The position numbers were made by a program, and so were the translations under genes. Under the pieces are notes generated by a model. The model ran no database searches. It was not told the origin of the DNA and saw nothing but the letters and a program-made list of their open reading frames with translations. Positions 22,711-31,314 of a stretch of 64,000 nt of DNA are shown here, one piece after another; within the stretch, counting starts at the first letter, position 1; the number at the start of each line of letters is the position of its first letter. The DNA is from Wenzhouxiangella sediminis. Lineage in GTDB: Bacteria; Pseudomonadota; Gammaproteobacteria; Xanthomonadales; Wenzhouxiangellaceae. The stretch is from positions 106,956 through 170,955 of the forward strand of contig NZ_QUZK01000022.1 in NCBI RefSeq assembly GCF_003410055.1. The letters run 5' to 3'.

Positions 22711-25005
22711 ATGGCCGTTGAGAACACGATGCCCCGAAGCATACCGTCCATTGTCGCCATGCTCCTGGGCGTCGCCGCGCTTTTCCTGTGCTCCTGGGCC
22801 CAGGCGGGCACCGAACGGTTCCGGATATACATCGACGAAGACGGCGTTTACCGCCTGCCGTTCGAGCTGCTACAGGCGACGGGACTCCAGGGCCCGGTCG
22901 CGCGATCATCGCTGCGACTCGCGAACAGGGGACAGGCCGTCGATCTCTGGTTCGGCGACGACCCGAACGAGCGGTTCGGCCCCGGCGACAGCCTGCATTT
23001 CGTCGCATCCCGCATCCGGAACGACGCCGGCCACCGTCACGATTATTCGTCGCACAACGTTTACGTGCTGGACACCGCTGCCCTCCCCGCGCAAGATCCG
23101 CACGACGCTTCGAACCCGATGTCTGCATCGACGAACAACCGCAAGACTTTGCGACCCGTGTCGCAACTGCACTTCGAAGAGGATCTCCTGAGGGTGCCGG
23201 TTTCCGGTCGCACCGACTTCTACCCCGAAGGCTCGCTCTGGTACTGGAAGCAGATCAACCACCTGGTCGCCACGCCCACGCAGGTGCCGATCGACCTCTC
23301 GCACTTCCGCCCTGACGGCGATTCGACGCTGACGCTCGGACTCCGATTCCTCGGCGGCTCGGACAGCGCCCGTTACGTCGATACGGTCGAAACGGATCAC
23401 GCCATCGAGATCGGCTTGAACGGCCGACCGCTTGGCACCGCGCGCTGGAACGGCCGCACCGTGCATGAAATCACGTTCGACGATCTGCCCGGCGACATCG
23501 TTGAACCCGAGGGCAATGTAGTCGAACTCAAGATCCCGGCCAGGATTCCCGAGGGCGGCCGCGATCCGGTCGTGGACGTGATCTATCTCGACTGGATAAA
23601 GGCCCGGTTCCCGCGCGACGACCGCATCGGTTCGAAACAGGCCCTCATCCGCCTGCCCGCCTTCGATGGTTCTGTACGAATGAGCTTCCGCGCGTCCGAA
23701 GGGGAGGCCATTGAGCAGCTGGACGCCTATACCGATGACGGCCATCACCTGCAGCTGCAGCCCGGACCGGCCGAAACATCGGGACAAGTGCTTCGCTTTT
23801 CCCTGGATGTCGCTCAGCCAGTGGACTCGCTCTGGCTTGTCCCGAACGGAAACTACCGGGCGGTTGACCGCGTCGAGCGCGATCGGACCTCTTCGCTGCG
23901 GCAAGATGTCGGCCAGCGTGACTATTTCATCATCGCCCATGCTTCACTGCTCGACCCAGTCGCCCCGTTGGCCCGGTTCCATTCCTCCAGGGGCATGCGC
24001 ACCGAGCTGATCGACGTCCAGGACATCTATGACGAGTTCAACCACGGCATCGCGCATCCGAAGGCCATTCGCGAATTTCTTGCGCACGCGCGCGAGCACC
24101 GGGACGGCCCGCCGGCCAGCCACGTCCTGCTGGTCGGGGACGCCAACTGGTTCATCGGGCCTTCCGCCGCAGAGGCCCTCGCCAGCGGGCAATTCGACAC
24201 GGCCAACCTGATGCCGACCTGGCAGTTGCGCTCCAGAGACGGCCCGGCGGCCAGCGATCATCCCTACGTGATGCTCGAGGGCGAGGACCTGGTGCCCGAT
24301 ATGGCCATCGGGCGTTTTCCAGCCCGCAACGCCGCCGAGGCTCGCGCCATGGTGGACAAGACGATTCGCTACATGACCTCGGCACCGCCCGGAGAATGGC
24401 GATCACGCGTTCTGCTGGTCAGCGACGACGCCCGCAACCTGTCGGCCCGAAACACCCGGCTCAGGACCGAGGCCGAGTCGGCGGGTTTCCATGCAACCGA
24501 ACTGCTGCCGGGCGACAAAACAAATCCCCTCGCTCATCAGGCCGCTTTGCGCTCCGCCATCGACCGGGGAGCGCTGCTCCTGCATTTCTTCGGGCATGGC
24601 GGTCGCTACATGTGGCAAACCACCGGGTCGGCCGGAGGCGGCTCGGGGAACCTCTTCGATATGAGCGATCTCGACGAGCTGCAGCCGAGTGGGCGACTGC
24701 CCATCGTCCTGAGCATGTCCTGCAACACGGGCCCATTCGACCACCCCTCGGCCGATTCACTGGCCGAAAAGTTCATGCGCATGGGCGATCGGGGCGCGGC
24801 CGCCGTACTGGCTGCCTCGGCGCGAAACAGCCCCTCCCTCAAGTTCACCAAGGCGATCATGACGGGCATCCTCGCCGGCGAAACGCTGGGCGATGCGATC
24901 CGCGCGGCCAAGAGCGGGCGACTGCATCAAGACAGCTACCTGCTCTACAACCTGTTCGGGGATCCCGCCCTCGTCCCAGCCCGGCCGATGATCGAGAGTC
25001 ACTAG
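22711..25005 (+). CDS. Exported C25 (gingipain-like) cysteine peptidase
   Basis: 764 residues with a signal peptide (cleavage probably after WAQA). The N-terminal half (about 35-400) is beta-rich, like the propeptide or domain-rich region of PorU-type proteins (RFRIYIDEDGVYRLPFELL). The C-terminal half is the caspase-like peptidase: DYFIIAHASLLDPVAPLARFHSSRGMRTELIDVQDIYDEF is a typical C25 entry, catalytic His629 lies in FFGHGGRYMW and catalytic Cys671 in LSMSCNTGPFDHP. The C-terminus (NLFGDPALVPARP) also fits. A GGGAGG ribosome-binding site stands 10 bases before the ATG. It has no C-terminal anchor or sorting domain, and no type IX secretion genes are visible. Confidence 0.9.
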   Translation: MAVENTMPRSIPSIVAMLLGVAALFLCSWAQAGTERFRIYIDEDGVYRLPFELLQATGLQGPVARSSLRLANRGQAVDLWFGDDPNERFGPGDSLHFVASRIRNDAGHRHDYSSHNVYVLDTAALPAQDPHDASNPMSASTNNRKTLRPVSQLHFEEDLLRVPVSGRTDFYPEGSLWYWKQINHLVATPTQVPIDLSHFRPDGDSTLTLGLRFLGGSDSARYVDTVETDHAIEIGLNGRPLGTARWNGRTVHEITFDDLPGDIVEPEGNVVELKIPARIPEGGRDPVVDVIYLDWIKARFPRDDRIGSKQALIRLPAFDGSVRMSFRASEGEAIEQLDAYTDDGHHLQLQPGPAETSGQVLRFSLDVAQPVDSLWLVPNGNYRAVDRVERDRTSSLRQDVGQRDYFIIAHASLLDPVAPLARFHSSRGMRTELIDVQDIYDEFNHGIAHPKAIREFLAHAREHRDGPPASHVLLVGDANWFIGPSAAEALASGQFDTANLMPTWQLRSRDGPAASDHPYVMLEGEDLVPDMAIGRFPARNAAEARAMVDKTIRYMTSAPPGEWRSRVLLVSDDARNLSARNTRLRTEAESAGFHATELLPGDKTNPLAHQAALRSAIDRGALLLHFFGHGGRYMWQTTGSAGGGSGNLFDMSDLDELQPSGRLPIVLSMSCNTGPFDHPSADSLAEKFMRMGDRGAAAVLAASARNSPSLKFTKAIMTGILAGETLGDAIRAAKSGRLHQDSYLLYNLFGDPALVPARPMIESH

Positions 25006-25086
25006 CTCACTTTGCAGCTGCGACACCAATCAGGCCGAACGTGACTCGAGAATCCCGGTCCTTCGCGCAGGCTGGACACGGAACCC

Positions 25087-25118
25087 AAAAAAAAGGCCGC
25101 CGAAATCCGGCGGCCTTT
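25087..25118 (-). terminator. Rho-independent terminator after the DUF11 gene
   Basis: AAAGGCCGCCG (25092-25102) and CGGCGGCCTTT (25108-25118) form a perfect 11-bp stem with a 5-base loop. On the minus strand it is followed by an uninterrupted T-run (complement of A at 25087-25094), which terminates the minus-strand DUF11 gene ending at 25138. Confidence 0.93.
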
Positions 25119-25137
25119 GGATGACTTGCGAGTCGCC

Positions 25138-26085
25138 TTAGCTGAACCGGCGCATCAGACCGGCCACGCCGAGGACGCCCATCATCATGATCATCAGCAG
25201 GATGGACCATGCGTCTAGGGTCGGGACCGGCAGGATCGGGATCAGCCCGGTGACGGCCGTAGCGCTGTCGTTGCCGCCCGCCGGATCGGTCATCGCAGCG
25301 GAGCTGATCGTCGCCGTGTTGGTGACCGTACCGGTGGCCGACGGATCGATATCGCAGGTCGCAACATACGTGACCGACGAGCCCGGCGGCATGTCGAGGA
25401 TATCGTTCAGCGTACCGCTGGCGTTGCTGTGCCCGGTGGCACCGCCGCTGGCTGTCGAAGTCCAGCTGCAGTTCTGCAGCGGGGCCGGGAACAGATCGGA
25501 TACCGTCACGTCGCTCGGCCAGGAAGGGCCGTTGTTGGTCGCCACAATGGTGTAGACCATCGGCTCGCCTACCAAGTGATCGGTTCCACCGGCGGTCTTG
25601 GTGATCTGCAGGTCGGCGCTCGGCTCCAGGGTGTTGGAGTCGGTGGCCGAATTGTCCGCCGTATTGGGATCGAGCCAACCGGTAGCGGGCACGCTGGCGC
25701 TCGCGGTGTTATCAAGCGTGCCGGTGGCCGCAGGATCGATATCGCAAGTCGCCGTGTACGTCGCCGTTCCGCCGTTGAGCAGGTTGACCGAATCGCTGAT
25801 GTTGCCGGCCACAGGGCCCGCTGTGCAGGTCGAACCCGCCGATGCCGTGCAGGTCCAGGAGCAGGCGGACAATGCAGCGGGGAAGGAATCCTGCACCGTC
25901 GCAGCGGTGACGTCGTCGGGACCGTTGTTGGTCACCACGATCGTGTAGGTCACCGACGTACCCGGGGTGGACGCGGCTGCCCCGTCGGTCTTGGTAACTG
26001 CAAGGTCGGACTGAAGACTGCCGGCATTGGCGAAAGAGGCAACCAGGACAGCGGTGCACAGGGCAAGTGCATTGAGGGCTTTCAT
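25138..26085 (-). CDS. Secreted DUF11-repeat protein with IPTL-CTERM-like sorting tail
   Basis: 315 residues: signal peptide (MKALNALALCTAVLVASFANA), then two DUF11/conserved-repeat beta domains. They begin SDLAVTKTDGAAASTPGTSV and ADLQITKTAGGTDHLVGEP, and each contains the phrase TYTIV(V/A)TNNGP. The C-terminus is a tripartite sorting tail: VPTLDAWSI, a hydrophobic helix rich in Met/Leu, and a terminal basic cluster LMRRFS. This is the IPTL-CTERM pattern, which is processed by an exosortase (XrtH-type) elsewhere in the genome in bacteria that use it. No exosortase gene is in this window. A strong terminator follows. Confidence 0.9.
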   Translation of the reverse strand: MKALNALALCTAVLVASFANAGSLQSDLAVTKTDGAAASTPGTSVTYTIVVTNNGPDDVTAATVQDSFPAALSACSWTCTASAGSTCTAGPVAGNISDSVNLLNGGTATYTATCDIDPAATGTLDNTASASVPATGWLDPNTADNSATDSNTLEPSADLQITKTAGGTDHLVGEPMVYTIVATNNGPSWPSDVTVSDLFPAPLQNCSWTSTASGGATGHSNASGTLNDILDMPPGSSVTYVATCDIDPSATGTVTNTATISSAAMTDPAGGNDSATAVTGLIPILPVPTLDAWSILLMIMMMGVLGVAGLMRRFS

Positions 26086-26312
26086 TATTATTCCTCCCTT
26101 CAGCGCGGGATTCCGTGCTGGATCCGTTTACTGTTATGGTTTCATCCGCAGGCCCGGTCGCTCTCGGTCAGCCGGAATGTCCCTTCGATATCCGATGACC
26201 GAGTCCTGATCGAACCCGTGGCAAATTGGTTGTAAGTCCGAGTATAGGGCGCCCCGGGGCGGAAGTACAGGTCGAATGCATTGGGCCTGCAGGGGGCAAC
26301 GGGGCCGCCCGC

Positions 26313-28469
26313 TCAGTCACCTGCCAGCAGCTGGGCGGCAGCAGTTGCCTCGGAACTGTCCGGAGCAATACGCTGGAGCGCGGCCAGTGCTGCTTCGGCC
26401 CCGACACGATCGTGCCTTGCGTGGTGAACCGCAACCAGCGCGAAGTGTGCTTTCAGATAACGCGGCGCCAGTTCTCGAGCACGCTCGAAATATTCTTCGG
26501 CCTCCATCAGCCGGCCACTTTCAAACAGGAAAGCGCCGTAGTTGTAGCTGCCCTTGGCATAGTACGGTCCGTCGCGCAGTGCACGAACAAATGCCGCGTC
26601 GGCCTTTTCGAACTCGCCCAGCCTCGCCCAGTGCACCGCCTTGTCGACGCGCGCCGGCACGAATTCCGGGTCGAAATCCAATGCGCGTTCGAGCGCCTTC
26701 AACGCTTCGCCGTCCTGGCCGACGACCTTGAAAAGGTCGGCCAGCAACCACGACGCACGGGCGCTTTCACGCCGATCCGAAAATTCTCGGAGAAATGCGA
26801 TCGCGGCTTCACGATCGCCCTGCTGAAATCGTTCAACCGCAAGCGTGAGCACCAGAGACTCCGATCCGACATTGCCCGAGCGCGTGTCGGTCACCATCTC
26901 CCAGGCTTCGTCTATCCGGCCCGTTCCCGCCAGGGCCGCCGCATGCAGTTCCCGGTACAGGGGACTTTCGGAGCCCCCCTCGATGAGCGCCTCGGTGTAA
27001 TTCAGCGCCTCGGCCGGGCGGCCCTGGAAGAGCAGATGCTTCGCCGCGCTCATCCGATTGATGTCGGAGACACGCTCGTGGGGTGGAACACCGTCGTCCT
27101 GGAGTTCTTCTCGCACTTCCAGGCCGCCCTCACCGCTGCCGTGAAGGTAGCCCAGGGACTGGAGCCGTTGAACCAGCTCGGGGTCCAGGGCCTGAGTCTG
27201 GGTCGGCTCACTGGCCGCGTGTTCGCGAATGAAAGTTGCCAGATTGCCGCGCATCTCGCGCGCTTGCTCGGAGCGGTCCGCCACCAGGTTCTCGAGCTCA
27301 TGCGGATCGACGCTCAGGTCATAGAGCTCGGGGCGCGGCCCGTGGATGTATTTCATGTCGCCTTCGTAGAGCACCCGGAGTTCGCCCCAACCGTGCGTCA
27401 ATCGGGGAGACAGATTCTCGGCATAGTAACGAGGCTCGTAGGCCACCTCGGGCTTGTCCTCTTCAACGACATCTCGCCACAGCGAAGCAAGCGATTGCCC
27501 ATGAAGCTCCGCGGGCACATCCAGGCCGAGCACGTCGAGAACGGTCGGAACGATATCGACGGTTCCGACACGCTCGTCGATCACACGGCTCACGCGCCCG
27601 GTGGCGTCGCCCGGGGGCCGCACGATCAGGGGAACGTGGAGCGTTGAATCGTAGGCCAGAACGGCATGCGTGATCTCGTTGTGTTCCCCGAGACCCTCGC
27701 CGTGATCGGCAGTCATCACGATCAGCGTGCGTTCGAGTTCACCCATCTGCCGCAATTGCTCGATCAGATGGCCCAGTCGGGAGTCGGCATAAGCGATCTC
27801 GCCGTTGTAGAGATCATCGGCGTAGAGCTGATCATAGGGCGGCGGCGGCTCGAAGGGCTGGTGCGGGTCGAAGTAGTGAACCCATAGGAAGAACGGGGAA
27901 TCGCCTTGCTGCTGGAGCCAGGGAATCACCGCTTCGTTGACCTGCGCGGCCCGCCGCTCGTCGAAGAACAACTCCTCCTTCGGCACGGCCCGTTCACCCT
28001 GATAGTCCTCGAACATGCCGGTGAGGTGGTCGTCGAACAGGTCGAAGCCCTGATCGAATCCGAAGCGGGACACGACGGGGAACGCTCCGACCGCAGCGGC
28101 CGTGGCGTAGCCTTCATCCTTCAGAATCTCGGCAAGCGTTCGATTGCGGCCCTCGAGGACGAACAAACCGTTGTCCCTGAAACCGTGAGCCGTGGGATAC
28201 AGGCCCGTCAGGATGCTCGAATGCGACGGTGCGGTGATCGGTGCGACGCTGACCGCGTTGGCAAATCGGACGCCCTCGGCCGCCAGGCCGTCCAGCGTTG
28301 GCGTGTTGATACGGTCATTGCCGTAACAACCGATGCGATCGGCGCGGGTCGTATCGAATGTGACGAGCAGAACGTTCCAGCGTTCAGGCTCCTGCTTGCA
28401 GCCGGTGGTCGACACGAGCAACCCCAGCAGGGCCGTCAACGCAAAAAAGCGAATCGAGCCGTGCTGCAT
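26313..28469 (-). CDS. Sulfatase-like hydrolase/transferase lipoprotein with C-terminal TPR repeats
   Basis: 718 residues. Lipoprotein signal with lipobox STTGC (Cys24). The alkaline-phosphatase/sulfatase-fold domain covers about 31-400: VLLVTFDTTRADRIGCYG with Asp39, ITAPSHSSILTG at 78-88 and the metal-site motif MTADHGEGLGEH. The sulfatase nucleophile position (C-x-P-x-R) reads Thr79-Ala-Pro-Ser-His83, so the formylglycine precursor Cys/Ser is absent. Thr there suggests a phospho- or transferase-type activity. From about 480 on, at least five TPR-like helical repeats follow (ALKALERALDFDPEFVPAR, AEEYFERARELAPRYLKAH). The start lies 2 bases after the parvulin lipoprotein stop, so the two are one operon. 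Confidence 0.88.
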   Translation of the reverse strand: MQHGSIRFFALTALLGLLVSTTGCKQEPERWNVLLVTFDTTRADRIGCYGNDRINTPTLDGLAAEGVRFANAVSVAPITAPSHSSILTGLYPTAHGFRDNGLFVLEGRNRTLAEILKDEGYATAAAVGAFPVVSRFGFDQGFDLFDDHLTGMFEDYQGERAVPKEELFFDERRAAQVNEAVIPWLQQQGDSPFFLWVHYFDPHQPFEPPPPYDQLYADDLYNGEIAYADSRLGHLIEQLRQMGELERTLIVMTADHGEGLGEHNEITHAVLAYDSTLHVPLIVRPPGDATGRVSRVIDERVGTVDIVPTVLDVLGLDVPAELHGQSLASLWRDVVEEDKPEVAYEPRYYAENLSPRLTHGWGELRVLYEGDMKYIHGPRPELYDLSVDPHELENLVADRSEQAREMRGNLATFIREHAASEPTQTQALDPELVQRLQSLGYLHGSGEGGLEVREELQDDGVPPHERVSDINRMSAAKHLLFQGRPAEALNYTEALIEGGSESPLYRELHAAALAGTGRIDEAWEMVTDTRSGNVGSESLVLTLAVERFQQGDREAAIAFLREFSDRRESARASWLLADLFKVVGQDGEALKALERALDFDPEFVPARVDKAVHWARLGEFEKADAAFVRALRDGPYYAKGSYNYGAFLFESGRLMEAEEYFERARELAPRYLKAHFALVAVHHARHDRVGAEAALAALQRIAPDSSEATAAAQLLAGD

Positions 28470-28471
28470 GG

Positions 28472-30244
28472 TCAGGAACCGCTCAGCAGGGCGTCGAGCT
28501 CGTCGACGGTCACGTCCGGACTCGGGAAGCCGACATTCCGAAGGGCCTCCAGCCGCTCCGGGTAGAGCTCGAAACTCGCCCGCTCGAGCAAATCCGCCTC
28601 GAGCCCTTTGTAGACTTCGCTCGTGTACTGGCGCAGATAAGCGGACGCAACGCGGTCGATAACCGCCTGCAAGGGCCGCGGCTCGGGATCCTGCCGCCCG
28701 TTGACACGATAAATCTCGAGGACGTCGTTGACGCGCAGGGGAGCGATCAGGGCTTCACCATCCACCGCCGCAACGCGTGAGGGCAACTTGACGTTGATCA
28801 TGCGCAGCTGCTGCCGCGTCAACCAACCCAGTTCCTCGACATCTCCTCCGAATTCGTTCTGCAGCGAATCCAGGCCGACGCCATTGTCGGCGGCGGCCTC
28901 TTCCAGAGCGGCCATCATCGCCATTCCCGCTTCCGCCTCGTCGAAAGGAATGCGAAGGCGTGCAATGCGCCATTCCACCGGAGGCGTGAACTGCCCGATA
29001 TTGCTCTGATAATAGAGTTCCAGGCGATTCTCATCGGCCATCGCGCGATCATGCAGCAGCTGCTGGCGCATCTGCTCGATCCCGGCCCGCTCTACCCAGG
29101 CCTGAGCCTGGCGGGCCACCGCCTCCTCGGCCACCAGGCCTTGGTCCCGGCAGTATTCGAATGCCGCTTCGTGACGCCGCAATCGGGTCAGGTAGTCCCA
29201 GGCACTGTCGTTGGAAATTCGGCCTTCTCCCCCTGGACGGGCACCTGACCCTTCACCCAGCACGCGGCCGAGACGCTGCCTGAACTCCCTCAGGCTCACT
29301 TCGTGATCTTCGGCGAACAGAACGATTGCATCTTCAGAGTCACCCGCGACGTACTGCTCGAGCGTTTCCCGATCGACGATTCGAACCGAGGGTGACGGGT
29401 TCATTGCAGCCATCTCATCGAGCGCTTCGGACACCTGCTCGGCCTGCAATTGCTCGACCAGAACCGGCTCGGCTTCCTCTTGCGAGAGCTGCCTCTCGAC
29501 CAGGACCGCCTCGACCATGAACAAATGGACTCCGTCGCGGGTCACGATCGGCTCGGAGGGAACGCCTTCCTGCAGGCCAAAGATCGCCTGCTCGAAGCGC
29601 TCGGGGAGATCGCCGCGCTGGATCCAGCCGAGACCACCCTGACGATGGCGGCTTTCCGACTCCGATTCACGTCTCGCCAATCGCTGAAAACTCTCGCCCC
29701 GCAGGATTCGATCGCGAATGCCCCGCATTCGTTCTTCCAGGGCATCGAGCGATTCTCCGGCATCCTTCCTGAGGTAGAGATGGTAGGTCGACCGTCGCTC
29801 CGGGATCTGGAAGGAAGCCCTTCGGGCTTCGTAGGCAGCGTCGATCGTCTCCCGGGTGATCTCGCCGGCCTCCGGCCTGGACTGGAGCAGGCAGGACTGA
29901 ACCGCCAGCTGGCGGTGCACCGCCGTGCGCCGCTGGCGAAGCTCATCACCGTCTCGCAATTCGCCGTCACGTACCCGCTCGAGCAGGAGTCGTTCCACGA
30001 CGATGCCCCGAAGCAGCGCGCTGTACCAGGCTTCGAGGTCGGAGCCGGGCGCGGGCCGATCGGCCGCAGGCAGTGCGAGAATGTGCGCATCGACGTCGTC
30101 GACGGTTATGGTGCCACCGTCGTAACGCGCCACGACCCCCGGAGCGGGGGCCGTGTCTTCAGATGCGGGAAGGGGAGCGCGCTCGCCGTCCTGACACCCC
30201 GACAGGAGCATCAGCGCCCCGAGCGGGGCCAACAATCTTGTCAT
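28472..30244 (-). CDS. Parvulin-type (PpiC/SurA-like) peptidyl-prolyl isomerase lipoprotein A
   Basis: 590 residues with a short lipoprotein signal (MTRLLAPLGALMLLSGC). The arrangement is SurA/PrsA-like: an N-terminal helical chaperone region, then a parvulin domain (about 140-265) with ARRESESESRHRQGGLGWI and EGVPSEPIVTRDGVHLFMVE. A second, degenerate parvulin-like domain lies about 410-530 with the phrase EELGWLTRQQL. It is clearly related to the lipoprotein at 34871-36487 at the other end of this island. It starts 15 bases after the secreted protein gene and ends 2 bases before the sulfatase/TPR gene. A role in folding exported products of the cluster is inference. Confidence 0.88.
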   Translation of the reverse strand: MTRLLAPLGALMLLSGCQDGERAPLPASEDTAPAPGVVARYDGGTITVDDVDAHILALPAADRPAPGSDLEAWYSALLRGIVVERLLLERVRDGELRDGDELRQRRTAVHRQLAVQSCLLQSRPEAGEITRETIDAAYEARRASFQIPERRSTYHLYLRKDAGESLDALEERMRGIRDRILRGESFQRLARRESESESRHRQGGLGWIQRGDLPERFEQAIFGLQEGVPSEPIVTRDGVHLFMVEAVLVERQLSQEEAEPVLVEQLQAEQVSEALDEMAAMNPSPSVRIVDRETLEQYVAGDSEDAIVLFAEDHEVSLREFRQRLGRVLGEGSGARPGGEGRISNDSAWDYLTRLRRHEAAFEYCRDQGLVAEEAVARQAQAWVERAGIEQMRQQLLHDRAMADENRLELYYQSNIGQFTPPVEWRIARLRIPFDEAEAGMAMMAALEEAAADNGVGLDSLQNEFGGDVEELGWLTRQQLRMINVKLPSRVAAVDGEALIAPLRVNDVLEIYRVNGRQDPEPRPLQAVIDRVASAYLRQYTSEVYKGLEADLLERASFELYPERLEALRNVGFPSPDVTVDELDALLSGS

Positions 30245-30259
30245 GTAACGTCTTCTGGA

Positions 30260-31087
30260 TTACTGGACGTCGTACTCGATCAACTCGACGGGCAGGATGT
30301 TGCCGGTCGCCCGAACCAGGGCGTTCAGCGTCTCGCCGAAATCGAAAGTGCCGGTGATGTCCGGACCCATGCCGCCGGTGTAGCCGACCACACCGTGGTG
30401 CCCCTGCCCGGCCGTACTACCCGAGCCGAAAGCGGGCACGTAGACGCTGGCGAAGTCACCGAAGATCACGAAGAAGCTGCTCCCGGTGTAGTTCACACCC
30501 AGGCCTGCAAACGTCACGGTATCGGTAGAGCCAGTCAGGCCAGCAGTAAACGTGCTGAAGATGGCCTGGGCACCGCCGCCCGTGGTCTGGGGGCCTTCAA
30601 TCACGAATCCGGCGGAACTGGTCGTTACCGCAGGTCCTTCAACGACGACGGCCTGGATCGTGTCGATCGTGCCGCTGGCGGTGATGTTGATGCCGCCATC
30701 ATGTGTGTTGAAGCGATTACCGACAAGGGCGCCGCCGCCGAAGCTGTTGGTGATGACGCCGTCGTCGTAGGTGATCGTGCCCATGGCACGCGGGCTGGCG
30801 TTCGCCGTTCTCGGGTTGGCATTGCTGTCCAGGTTGGCGACAGCGTCGCGGTAGAAGCCCTCGGCGGAGCCACTCCCCCCGCGGTTTTCCTGCCAGTCCA
30901 TGCGCTTGGCCTGCAGCCAGAGTCCCTGGCGCTTCTCCGGCGACAAGGCCTTCAGGGTGGCGCGACGCTCCTCTGAAGACATCGCGCGCAGTTCTTCGAC
31001 GGTGACTCCGGCGGGCTCGTCGGCCCAGGCTGGCGCCAGGGACAGGACAAAAAGGGCGCCTGCAGCAAGAATCTTGTTCGTTGTCAT
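30260..31087 (-). CDS. Secreted protein of unknown function with C-terminal LPVEL motif
   Basis: 275 residues from the ATG at 31087 (a GTG-type longer start at 31102 is less likely). Signal peptide MTTNKILAAGALFVLSLAPAWA. The mature start is a helical, charged segment (TVEELRAMSSEERRATLKAL), then about 180 residues rich in Gly, Thr, Ser and Val that look beta-sheet. These include repeated phrases with the flavour of a surface protein (ITYDDGVITNSFGGGALVGNRFNT). It ends NILPVELIEYDVQ. No family is recognised. It heads the minus-strand operon with the parvulin and the sulfatase/TPR lipoproteins and could be their client. Confidence 0.8.
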   Translation of the reverse strand: MTTNKILAAGALFVLSLAPAWADEPAGVTVEELRAMSSEERRATLKALSPEKRQGLWLQAKRMDWQENRGGSGSAEGFYRDAVANLDSNANPRTANASPRAMGTITYDDGVITNSFGGGALVGNRFNTHDGGINITASGTIDTIQAVVVEGPAVTTSSAGFVIEGPQTTGGGAQAIFSTFTAGLTGSTDTVTFAGLGVNYTGSSFFVIFGDFASVYVPAFGSGSTAGQGHHGVVGYTGGMGPDITGTFDFGETLNALVRATGNILPVELIEYDVQ

Positions 31088-31314
31088 TATTGTTCCCCTC
31101 AATTCGACCCGGTCGCATGCCGGACAAATCGGTCAGTTGGTTCGTAAAGCCGATTGATGTGCGCCTGCGCCGGCGGCGGCAGACGGTTTGGCCTGAATGT
31201 AGCCGATGCCCCACGTAGAGTCAATTTGCTTTCACCCGGCCATCCTTGCGCCGGAGGACTGCCGTGGCGCGCCTGCGCCGGAAAGGCTCGGACCAACAGG
31301 TGAGGGAAATACCA

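Noticed and set aside
25092..25118. Terminator serving the C25 gene
   Set aside because: The T-run is on the minus-strand side, so it terminates the DUF11 gene; a good plus-strand U-run is lacking (only CCTTTGG).
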